Shown: piece after piece, positions 55,403 to 62,260 of the stretch
Numbering within the stretch: position 1 is the first letter of the stretch
Layout: the number at the start of each line of letters is the position of its first letter
NCBI GenBank assembly: GCA_017618625.1
Contig: JAFZTV010000004.1
Coordinates: forward strand, 9,657-73,656
Source of the DNA: Bacteroidales bacterium
GTDB taxonomy: Bacteria; Bacteroidota; Bacteroidia; Bacteroidales; P3
DNA length: 64,000 nt
Direction: 5' to 3'
Notes under the pieces: model-generated
What the model saw: only the letters and a program-made list of their open reading frames with translations
Databases searched by the model: none
What the model was told of the DNA's origin: nothing
Made by a program: the position numbers and the translations under genes

Positions 55403-55446
55403 GGGAGTTAGCAGGGAGTTAGTAGGGAGTTAATAGGGAGTTAGTG
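55403..55446 (+). repeat. four-unit 11-bp tandem repeat
   Basis: GGGAGTTAGCA, GGGAGTTAGTA, GGGAGTTAATA and GGGAGTTAGTG follow each other without gaps, and the next 11 bases (TTGTTAATGGC) may be a fifth, weaker unit. Same period as the arrays at 10204 and 35617 but with a different word. Confidence 0.85.
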
Positions 55447-55537
55447 TTGTTAATGGCTCAGGATTAATGTGTTAAAGATTAGTTCCATAATGAAAGCACT
55501 AAATTTCAAGCGATTAGCATTTGGTGGTTTCGAGCTG

Positions 55538-55545
55538 CAAAAGTA
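55538..55545 (-). promoter_or_regulatory. orphan -7 promoter box
   Basis: Minus-strand TACTTTTG followed by CAGCTC is a full match to the -7 consensus, but no open frame follows; transcription would run into the 11-bp repeat and the orphan cutC promoter. It may start a non-coding RNA or be a relic. Confidence 0.4.
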
Positions 55546-55897
55546 CATTACTCACATTGCGGTTTACGAATGAATTGAAAAGTTTTTTGGCATATCGTGG
55601 AATGTATTGATATAATGGATGTTAAACCCACCGGTTTCCGAAAGCGTTGCAGTGTTGCAGTTGTTTTTTGATTGCCTATGGTCATTATTGTCATTTGTCA
55701 AAATCGATTTTCAATGTGTCATTAAGTGTCATACTAAAAATGGTGAGCGCGCGGCGGTATTTTGCCTAACTATGGTTATTTACCGTTTCGGCTGACGGCT
55801 GTTCTTTTGCAATCGTAAACTGAAACATCGCATTTTGCCATTATGCTTTTACCCACAGATGCTTTTAATATCTTGGTTTTATGGATATATCAACAAA
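55546..55897. other. intergenic stretch without visible gene
   Basis: About 350 bases between the orphan promoter box and the paired hairpins. No frame of useful length, no tRNA fold and no clear promoter were seen. A near-miss box (TTCTTTTG around 55813) has the wrong first bases. Confidence 0.6.
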
Positions 55898-55923
55898 CGG
55901 CCACTCGGTTAAACAGGTGGCCG
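55898..55923. terminator. hairpin downstream of rubrerythrin gene
   Basis: CGGCCAC pairs with GTGGCCG around a 12-base loop. There is no T tract, so it is a secondary stop or processing hairpin behind the stronger one at 55940. Confidence 0.5.
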
Positions 55924-55939
55924 CTTGCTATATAAACTA

Positions 55940-55971
55940 AAAGCTACCGCCTGATTCCAGACGGTAGCTTT
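55940..55971 (-). terminator. intrinsic terminator of the rubrerythrin gene
   Basis: AAAGCTACCG pairs perfectly with CGGTAGCTTT around a 12-base loop, 20 bases after the rubrerythrin stop on the minus strand. The stem ends in A/T pairs that give a short T run on either strand. Confidence 0.8.
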
Positions 55972-55991
55972 ATCATACTATACAATCGCTC

Positions 55992-56534
55992 TTATTTCTT
56001 GAAATAGCGGTTGAGGAGACCTTCGAGGGCTTTGCCGTGACGGGCTTCGTCGCGAGCCATCTCGTGGACGGTGTCGTGGATAGCGTCGAGGTTCAACGCT
56101 TTGGCACGTTTGGCGAGGTCGGTCTTGCCGGCGGTGGCGCCGTACTCGGCATCGACGCGCATCTTCAAGTTCTCGGCGGTGCTGTCGGTCAGCACTTCGC
56201 CCAGCAGCTCGGCAAACTTGGCGGCATGCTCGGCCTCTTCGAATGCGGCCTTCTCCCAGTAGAGACCAATCTCGGGATAACCCTCGCGGTGTGCCACGCG
56301 GGCCATAGCCAGATACATTCCAACCTCTTTGCACTCACCTTCGAAGTTAGCGCGGAGGTCCATCTTGATATCCTCTGGTGCGTCCTTTGCAACGCCTACG
56401 ATATGCTCGGCAGCCCAAGTCTTGATATCCTCTTTCACTTCCTGCATAGGTTTGCCGCAGATGGGGCACTTCTCGGGCATCTCGTCGCCTTCATAAACAT
56501 AGCCGCACACGGGGCAGATAAATTTCTTACTCAT
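55992..56534 (-). CDS. reverse rubrerythrin
   Basis: Peroxide-reducing di-iron protein of anaerobes. The order is inverted compared with classic rubrerythrin: an N-terminal rubredoxin-like domain ([21 protein letters not shown], Cys4 iron site) is followed by the ferritin-like di-iron domain with [15 protein letters not shown] and [20 protein letters not shown] and a second [11 protein letters not shown]. 180 residues. It lies next to ferritin and rubredoxin genes on the same strand, an arrangement that supports electron transfer from rubredoxin and iron storage under oxidative stress. Confidence 0.94.
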   Translation of the reverse strand: MSKKFICPVCGYVYEGDEMPEKCPICGKPMQEVKEDIKTWAAEHIVGVAKDAPEDIKMDLRANFEGECKEVGMYLAMARVAHREGYPEIGLYWEKAAFEEAEHAAKFAELLGEVLTDSTAENLKMRVDAEYGATAGKTDLAKRAKALNLDAIHDTVHEMARDEARHGKALEGLLNRYFKK

Positions 56535-56576
56535 AGTTCTTCGTTTTATGGATTAATTATTCTAGTTTTCAGTTTT

Positions 56577-57092
56577 TCAGTCAAGTACCAAGCTGGGAGC
56601 ACTGTAAGCGCGGGCGGCGAGCTCCTGGTTGAGCATATAGAGGCTCTTGGCGTCACCACCGAAGAGTTCCATCTTGGTAATCATGTCGCGGGCGTTGGTT
56701 TCCTCTTCGCCCTGCTCTTTCACAAACCAGTCGAGGAACTGCATCGTACGGAAATCCTTCACCTTGTAGGCTGCATCGTAAATAGTATGTATTGAAGCGG
56801 TTACATACTCCTCATGCTCCAAACCGGCTTTCAGCACATCCATATCTTTCTTGAACTTCTTGTCGGGTTTGGCGATGGCTTTCAGCACGATGGGGCAGTC
56901 GTTGTTCTGCATGTACTTGTAGATAAGCATGGCGTGGTCGCGTTCCTCCATAGCCTGAATCATGTACCAATTAGCAAAGCCGTTCAAGCCGCGCTTGTCA
57001 AAATAATTGTTCATGTCAAGATAAAGGTAAGCTGAATAGAGCTCCTTGTTGATTTGCTCGTTGAGCAAATCCGATACTTTTTTGTTAAGCAT
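56577..57092 (-). CDS. ferritin
   Basis: Cytoplasmic iron-storage cage subunit, 171 residues. Ferroxidase ligands in QINKELYSAYLYLDMNNYF and AMEERDHAMLIYKYM, then WFVKEQGEEE in helix D. Length and helix pattern are those of bacterial ferritin (Ftn) without a haem-binding Met as in bacterioferritin. It sits between the reverse rubrerythrin and rubredoxin genes. Confidence 0.95.
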   Translation of the reverse strand: MLNKKVSDLLNEQINKELYSAYLYLDMNNYFDKRGLNGFANWYMIQAMEERDHAMLIYKYMQNNDCPIVLKAIAKPDKKFKKDMDVLKAGLEHEEYVTASIHTIYDAAYKVKDFRTMQFLDWFVKEQGEEETNARDMITKMELFGGDAKSLYMLNQELAARAYSAPSLVLD

Positions 57093-57117
57093 AATGATTT
57101 GGGGATTAATGTGTTAA

Positions 57118-57276
57118 TTATTGTTTCTTGAAATTATTTTTGTCAACCGAACAAAGCGGGCACACCCAGTCGGCAGGCAAGTCTTCAAATTTAGTGCCCG
57201 GGGCGATACCATTGTCCGGGTCTCCTACTGCGGGGTCATAGACATAGCCGCATACTTCGCAAACGTATTTTTCCAT
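57118..57276 (-). CDS. rubredoxin
   Basis: A 52-residue frame reads as a complete rubredoxin. The first Cys pair is CEVCGY (residues 6 and 9) and the second CPLCS (residues 39 and 42), with [21 protein letters not shown] between, giving the standard Cys4 iron site. Electron carrier that donates to rubrerythrin-type peroxidases. ATG start and TAA stop are both clear; it lies 25 bases before the ferritin start. It is short enough to be missed by length-filtered gene callers. Confidence 0.96.
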   Translation of the reverse strand: MEKYVCEVCGYVYDPAVGDPDNGIAPGTKFEDLPADWVCPLCSVDKNNFKKQ

Positions 57277-57425
57277 AGTATTATATTTTTGAACAATTGT
57301 ATAACGTTTTACCTGTTTTTTTATTGCACCGGGGCGTTAGTATTTTCTTTTTCACCGACTATAACCACCCTACTTTTTCAACTCAAAACCCACTATCTTA
57401 CTAATTACAAATTTGTTATATAAAA

Positions 57426-57441
57426 TGTTTCTCGTGAAACA
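57426..57441. other. near-consensus parS (ParB-binding) site
   Basis: TGTTTCTCGTGAAACA matches the widely conserved parS palindrome TGTTTCACGTGAAACA at 15 of 16 positions. It lies 31 bases beyond the mnmG stop codon; mnmG (gidA) is often near the replication origin, where parS sites cluster. A chance GTTTC/GAAAC terminator stem is the alternative reading. Confidence 0.6.
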
Positions 57442-57471
57442 ATCCGAATTTTCATCTCATCCTTGACTTCT

Positions 57472-59355
57472 CTACGATAGCGAATATGCCAAAAGCACTG
57501 ATACGTCTGCAGGCGACACCCCGCTGATTCTCGATGCCTGACCTAACGTCTTCGGCCGTAGTGCCGAAAGCTTTTCGCGCGCCTCATAGGAAATAGCATG
57601 TATTGAATGATAGTCGATGTCCGACGGAAGTAAAACGTTCTCGAACTTCACAACACGTTCCGCCACCTCCTGCTCTTTTTCTATATATCTTTGGTACTTG
57701 ATGGAAATCTCGACCGACTCCACGACTTCGCTACGCAAATCCTGAGGAACTGAATCTATGGCTTGTGCGAGCTCGGATGAGCACCCTGCAAGTGTCGGCA
57801 TATCTATCTCGGGGCGTAACAATAGGCTTGCGAGTTTGGTCCGTTGTTGCAACTCGGCAGAGCCACAATGGGAAAGAACCTCATTCACTTCAGATGGCGC
57901 AACCGACTGCGTCGAAAGCAGCTCTTTCAGTTGTTCGGCGTTTTGCTGCTTTTGTTCAACGCGCTGCACACGCTCCTCCGAAGCAAGGTGATATTTAGAA
58001 AACGACAACGGCGTTAATCGTTCGTCGGCATTGTCTTGTCTCAATAGAATACGGTATTCGGCACGCGAGGTGAACATGCGATAGGGTTCGTCGACGCCTT
58101 TGGTCACGAGGTCATCTATAAGCACGCCGATATATGCCTGTTCGCGGGTGAGCACAAACGGCTCCAGGCCTTTAAGCTTTGCCACTGCGTTGACGGCAGC
58201 CACAAGTCCCTGGCATGCGGCCTCCTCATATCCGGTGGTGCCGTTAATCTGTCCCGCGAAGTAAAGGTTTTCAATAATCTTGGTCTCAAGAGTATAACGC
58301 AACTGAGTGGGAGGAAAATAATCGTATTCTATCGCATAGCCGGGCTTGAATATACGCGCCTGCTCAAACCCTTCAATGGAATGTAACGCCCCGAGCTGTA
58401 TTTCCAACGGAAGCGACGACGAGAAGCCGTTAAGGTAGTATGACGTTGTATCTAATCCTTCCGGTTCAACGAAAAGCTGGTGACGGTTCTTGTCGGCAAA
58501 CCGCACAATCTTATCTTCAATTGAAGGACAATAGCGAGGACCACGACCATGTATTATACCCTGAAACATCGGAGAGCGGTCGAAACCTTTCCTTAGAATG
58601 TCGTGCGTCTTCTCACTGGTATATGCCAGATAACAAGGCTTCTGGCATTTAAGCTGATGCTCGGAGGGTATAAAAGAAAATCCCTGCGGGTTTTCATCGC
58701 CGGGCTGTTCGGTAAGTCTGGAGAAGTCTATTGTACGGCCGTCTATACGCATAGGAGTACCCGTTTTAAGCCTGGCTACCTCAAACCCTCTTGCTTTCAA
58801 GTCATCCGACAGCCCCACAGCAGCCCTCTCCCCTATTCTACCGCCTTCAAGGTTTACCTCGCCGATAAATATTCGGCCATTGAGAAACGTACCGTTAGTT
58901 AGAATCACCGCATTAGCTGGTATCTCCAACCCCAGCCGTGTTTTCACGCCCACAACACAACCATCTCTTTCTATGATGCTTATTACTTCATCCTGCCAAA
59001 GACTTAATTTTGGAGTATGTTCCAATATATTGCGCCACTCGGCGGAAAACCGCGCCTTGTCACACTGGGCACGTGGGCTCCACATCGCAGGACCCTTGGA
59101 ACGGTTCAGCATACGGAACTGTATAGAGGTTCTATCTGTAACTATGCCCGACATACCTCCAAGAGCGTCTATCTCTCTTACGATTTGACCTTTTGCCACA
59201 CCTCCCATGGCAGGGTTGCAGGACATACGTGCGATGGAATCAATCTCTTGCGTGATAAGGAGTGTCCTGGCCCCCATTTTGGCAGCCGCATGTGCCGATT
59301 CAGCACCAGCGTGACCTCCTCCTACAACAACTATATCATATTGATCCCAAACCAT
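57472..59355 (-). CDS. mnmG: tRNA uridine-5-carboxymethylaminomethyl modification enzyme
   Basis: FAD-dependent partner of MnmE that modifies the wobble uridine of several tRNAs. N-terminal FAD motif DIVVVGGGHAGAESAHAAAKMGA, then CNPAMGGVAKGQIVREIDALGG, TGTFLNGRIFIGE and a C-terminal helical domain. The open frame extends 82 codons upstream into ybeY, but the ATG at 59355 (MVWDQYDIVVVGGG) gives 627 residues, normal for the family. It follows ybeY by 85 bases. Confidence 0.96.
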   Translation of the reverse strand: MVWDQYDIVVVGGGHAGAESAHAAAKMGARTLLITQEIDSIARMSCNPAMGGVAKGQIVREIDALGGMSGIVTDRTSIQFRMLNRSKGPAMWSPRAQCDKARFSAEWRNILEHTPKLSLWQDEVISIIERDGCVVGVKTRLGLEIPANAVILTNGTFLNGRIFIGEVNLEGGRIGERAAVGLSDDLKARGFEVARLKTGTPMRIDGRTIDFSRLTEQPGDENPQGFSFIPSEHQLKCQKPCYLAYTSEKTHDILRKGFDRSPMFQGIIHGRGPRYCPSIEDKIVRFADKNRHQLFVEPEGLDTTSYYLNGFSSSLPLEIQLGALHSIEGFEQARIFKPGYAIEYDYFPPTQLRYTLETKIIENLYFAGQINGTTGYEEAACQGLVAAVNAVAKLKGLEPFVLTREQAYIGVLIDDLVTKGVDEPYRMFTSRAEYRILLRQDNADERLTPLSFSKYHLASEERVQRVEQKQQNAEQLKELLSTQSVAPSEVNEVLSHCGSAELQQRTKLASLLLRPEIDMPTLAGCSSELAQAIDSVPQDLRSEVVESVEISIKYQRYIEKEQEVAERVVKFENVLLPSDIDYHSIHAISYEAREKLSALRPKTLGQASRISGVSPADVSVLLAYSLS

Positions 59356-59440
59356 TGTATGAATTTTATAATTGAAAGTTGAAAATAAGACTGAATTAGG
59401 TATTTTTGGTTTAAGTATCTCGAGAAGTACGGCCTTTCTA

Positions 59441-59866
59441 TTAATTGATTTCTTGGTATTTGGCCAGTGCCTTATTTTCTTTCTGACGCATAATGTTTGC
59501 CTCCTCCTCGGTTTTATCTCCCTGACCCAGCAGATGGAGGACTCCATGAGCAATAACGCGGTGTAGCTCGTCTGCGAAAGGTACTCCGAATTTTTCGGCA
59601 TTCTCCCCTACCCTGTCAACGCTTATCATTATGTCGCCGGAAACGAAATCACCCTCGACATAATCGAAGGTTATGATATCGGTATAAGTGTCATGGTTGA
59701 GGTAACGCTGGTTGGCATCGAGTATATATTCATCGTCGCAGAATAGGTAACCTATCATTCCGACACGTTTACCCTGCTCCTGAATGATAGCAGTGAGCCA
59801 TTTTTTTATTCTCTCCTTGTCGGACAGATTAAAACCTTCGATATTCTTCGAAAATGTAATCGCCAT
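59441..59866 (-). CDS. ybeY: rRNA maturation endonuclease YbeY
   Basis: Metal-dependent RNase of 141 residues involved in 16S rRNA processing and ribosome quality control. The HGVLHLLGQGD segment corresponds to the His motif; the third His of HGxxHLxGxxH is absent, as is usual in Bacteroidota. DIITFDYVEGDFVSGDIMIS precedes it. Placed directly upstream of mnmG, a common Bacteroidota order. Confidence 0.93.
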   Translation of the reverse strand: MAITFSKNIEGFNLSDKERIKKWLTAIIQEQGKRVGMIGYLFCDDEYILDANQRYLNHDTYTDIITFDYVEGDFVSGDIMISVDRVGENAEKFGVPFADELHRVIAHGVLHLLGQGDKTEEEANIMRQKENKALAKYQEIN

Positions 59867-60115
59867 CGCTGCAAAATGATTTTTAGACGTTAGAGAGCGT
59901 ATTGCTGAAACAAAATATTATATACTTATAGCCAATGCGTTATATTGATAATCCACGGTATTATTCCTTAACGAGAATCGGATAAAGCGACCCTGGCAGC
60001 ATCGCAGCCTTGACAAAAGGCACCACAAACGGCAATCGCTCGTAAGAAAACGGAGCGGAAAAAAACGAAACAGAAAAACTGGAAAGAGGAAACATGGCAA
60101 AAGAAAATATGCGGT

Positions 60116-60565
60116 TCAAACCGTGACATATTTTCTCACACCAAAATTTTCGAGTACGTTGCGGCGCCTCGAAGCATAACGCTCGTCAACACCACTTAGC
60201 ATGAACTCCATCGAGAGACAACCCTGACTGTAGGAAACATTGTCGGCCAAGTGCTTTATAAGATATAAGCCCTGGTGGTCTCCCTCATTCATCGGAAAGT
60301 CCCCACTGCGCGCAAAATCGAAACCCTCACCTTCATCTGTAACGCTGATGGAGAGGCCACTCTGGATTGTATCGCACGAAATGTGAACTTGCTTGGTGGC
60401 GTCACCATGGTTGCCATGCTCTATGGAATTTTTGACAGCTTGCACAACAGGAACAGAGATAATACCGAAATAGTCGGTGATATGCTTTGCCTCGCAAATG
60501 TCCCAAAGATAGGATTCCACCTTTTCTAAATCGTTCACATTCGACTGAATTACAAGCTCTTCCAT
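60116..60565 (-). CDS. RsbW-like histidine-kinase-fold ATPase (anti-sigma type)
   Basis: 149-residue HATPase_c protein resembling anti-sigma factors such as RsbW/SpoIIAB: N box VVQAVKNSIEHGNHGD, G1 box DEGEGFDF, and a G2-like segment NEGDHQGLYLIKHLADNVSYS. No sigma factor or antagonist gene is adjacent, so its partner is unknown; a stand-alone role in stress signalling is inferred. A longer frame starting at 60610 overlaps the promoter box, so the ATG at 60565 was chosen. Confidence 0.85.
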   Translation of the reverse strand: MEELVIQSNVNDLEKVESYLWDICEAKHITDYFGIISVPVVQAVKNSIEHGNHGDATKQVHISCDTIQSGLSISVTDEGEGFDFARSGDFPMNEGDHQGLYLIKHLADNVSYSQGCLSMEFMLSGVDERYASRRRNVLENFGVRKYVTV

Positions 60566-60592
60566 AATGGCGCATGTTTTATAGAACTTACA

Positions 60593-60600
60593 CAAAGATA
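60593..60600 (-). promoter_or_regulatory. -7 promoter box for the RsbW-like gene
   Basis: Minus-strand TATCTTTG followed by TGTAAG, 27 bases before the ATG. No good -33 element. Confidence 0.55.
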
Positions 60601-60764
60601 CGACTTTCAATCAAAAGAGTCATAAAGAATTTTAAAATTTATTAACAAAGCAAGGAGGATTATTATAATAACTGAGGAATGCGCCGTATAATAAGGCCTA
60701 CACACAGGCACAACAAGCTATTGTTATAGCCCATTGGGAGAAGGTATTGTAAAAACTATACTAG

Positions 60765-60796
60765 AAAAAACAGTCGCTCACCTGATTGAGCGACTG
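60765..60796. terminator. strong bidirectional intrinsic terminator
   Basis: CAGTCGCTCA pairs with TGAGCGACTG (10 bp, perfect) around a six-base loop. On the minus strand it is followed by T6; on the plus strand by CTTTT. On the minus strand it ends the predicted small RNA. Confidence 0.9.
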
Positions 60797-60884
60797 CTTT
60801 TCGTTATTAATCCACAAAACCAAAACATTAGCATGTATCAATGGCAAAATATTCGCTGCCGTTCTTTTCTGTCTTAGGTTTCTG
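60765..60884 (-). ncRNA. predicted small RNA of about 120 nt
   Basis: A near-ideal Bacteroidetes promoter (TTTG, 19-base spacer, TACTTTTG; 60919-60889) is followed about 115 bases later by a perfect hairpin with a T6 tract. The expected start is near 60884. No convincing protein is encoded: the longest frame is about 18 codons. The position between the LuxR regulator gene and the RsbW-like gene, both on the same strand, means it lies downstream of the regulator's stop codon. It may be an independent small RNA or a 3'-UTR-derived one. No known RNA family is recognised. Confidence 0.55.
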
Positions 60885-60888
60885 GATG

Positions 60889-60919
60889 CAAAAGTACCAT
60901 GCTTTTCTGAAACGTCAAA
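60889..60919 (-). promoter_or_regulatory. promoter of the predicted small RNA
   Basis: Minus-strand TTTG (60919-60916), exactly 19 bases, then TACTTTTG (60896-60889) followed by CATCC. This is the best-spaced promoter in the window. Confidence 0.7.
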
Positions 60920-60971
60920 TACCCATTTTTGGGCATTTTTTCCGCCTCAATAACCAATATTAGGTATTACA

Positions 60972-61547
60972 TCATATCATGTTATGCAAGGTGGCGTAAA
61001 CGGCCAATCCGGCAACCGATTTGATGTCGGTTTTACGGGTAATATTCTTGCGATGGGAGTTGACCGTATGGATTGAAATGCTGAGTTTATCGGCTATCTC
61101 CTTGCTGCTCAACCCTTGCGCAACAAGTACGAGAACTTCGCGCTCGCGGTCGCTGAGTTCGTAGCTTTCCTCCTCAATATCTTTGACGCGGTGTACCTCA
61201 TCTTTCAATATAGTGGCTATTTGGCTTCTTTTCTCACGTATATCTATGACCGAATGGAAATGGTGCAGCACTTCAGGCTCGACATATTGGTAAACCAGCG
61301 CTGCGACAGCAATATTAGGTTTGGCCTGCATTATGGCAGCCATCTGCAACGAAACGGGCGGCACCAATACCGTGGGATTTACAATCAAAAGGTCCGGCTG
61401 GAGGGTTTTTACACGCTCTTCAAGTATGGTGGCGTCCAGCAGCGGTGAGAGGAAACGGAAGCATCCATCGTCGTCGAGAATGGATTGCAGGCCAGTACGT
61501 ACAATGTCGGAGGGCTCAACAAGCAGTGTATCGATTCTTGATTTCAT
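60972..61547 (-). CDS. LuxR-type regulator with degenerate receiver domain
   Basis: 191-residue DNA-binding regulator. The C-terminal LuxR/NarL helix-turn-helix is typical (LSDREREVLVLVAQGLSSKEIADKLSISIHTVNSHRKNI). The N-terminal domain has a receiver-like pattern, but the phospho-acceptor Asp is Asn57 (PDLLIVNP), the acidic pocket is poor (VEPSD) and the conserved Lys is missing, so it probably does not work by phosphorylation. It overlaps the hemerythrin gene by four bases (TCAT/ATGA on the minus strand), so it may be controlled by, or respond with, that protein. Confidence 0.87.
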   Translation of the reverse strand: MKSRIDTLLVEPSDIVRTGLQSILDDDGCFRFLSPLLDATILEERVKTLQPDLLIVNPTVLVPPVSLQMAAIMQAKPNIAVAALVYQYVEPEVLHHFHSVIDIREKRSQIATILKDEVHRVKDIEEESYELSDREREVLVLVAQGLSSKEIADKLSISIHTVNSHRKNITRKTDIKSVAGLAVYATLHNMI

Positions 61548-62212
61548 CGGCCTGTTCTTTTTGTGAGTTTCAAATACGGCAAAAGAACATGCTCCTCGAT
61601 GGCCGCGTGGCGTTCGAAATCGGAGGAGAGCTGCAACAGCCCGAAGATTAGTTCGTTCAGCTCTTCGGTGTCGGCATGGCTGGGCATATACTTGTAGAGA
61701 ATCTGCAGCAAATCCGAAATCTTGTCTACAATGCCGACATGCGACTCCACCAGCTTGAGGGTGCTGGCACCGCTATCCTGACTCTTCTTCAGGCGTGGAT
61801 ATACGTTCTTTTCCTCGTAGGCGAAATGCTCATACATCTCCTGTTTATACTGATTGAAGAAATGCATCATGGCGTCGGCATATCGCTGGTCGGAGTTGTG
61901 GAGAACGCCTGTGAGATGCCTTTCCAGATGCGGCATGCGCTCGTTCACATAGTATGTATGGGACGCCCGCAGATACGGTATCAGCATAGTCATATCGATA
62001 GAACGGAGCTCCTCCTCCGACGGCACATAGTCACGGAAAGTGTATATATTACAGACAAGTAGCACAAAATCCGGCGATATATTGTTGCAGTCGCAGACCT
62101 CCTGTACCGAGAGGTTGCCGACACCAAGGCCGATACCCAAACGGGGCATCAGAAGAACTAGGTTGTTGTTGGCCGAGAAAAGGTCGGCAAATCGAGTCTT
62201 TTTTGTAAACAC
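61544..62212 (-). CDS. hemerythrin-domain protein, YtfE/RIC-like
   Basis: 222-residue di-iron hemerythrin-like protein. Putative ligands His85, His129, Glu133, His158, His202 and Glu206 have nearly the same spacing as in the iron-sulfur repair protein YtfE (RIC), which handles nitrosative damage. The N-terminal ScdA-like part is present (LLMPRLGIGLGVGNLSVQEVC) but lacks the Cys-Cys motif of YtfE. It is translationally coupled to a LuxR-type regulator with a non-phosphorylatable receiver, suggesting an oxygen/NO-sensing pair. Confidence 0.87.
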   Translation of the reverse strand: MFTKKTRFADLFSANNNLVLLMPRLGIGLGVGNLSVQEVCDCNNISPDFVLLVCNIYTFRDYVPSEEELRSIDMTMLIPYLRASHTYYVNERMPHLERHLTGVLHNSDQRYADAMMHFFNQYKQEMYEHFAYEEKNVYPRLKKSQDSGASTLKLVESHVGIVDKISDLLQILYKYMPSHADTEELNELIFGLLQLSSDFERHAAIEEHVLLPYLKLTKRTGR

Positions 62213-62260
62213 TTCTTTGCGAATTTATTATTAATTGTTTTTTGCATCAACAGCTCTTAC

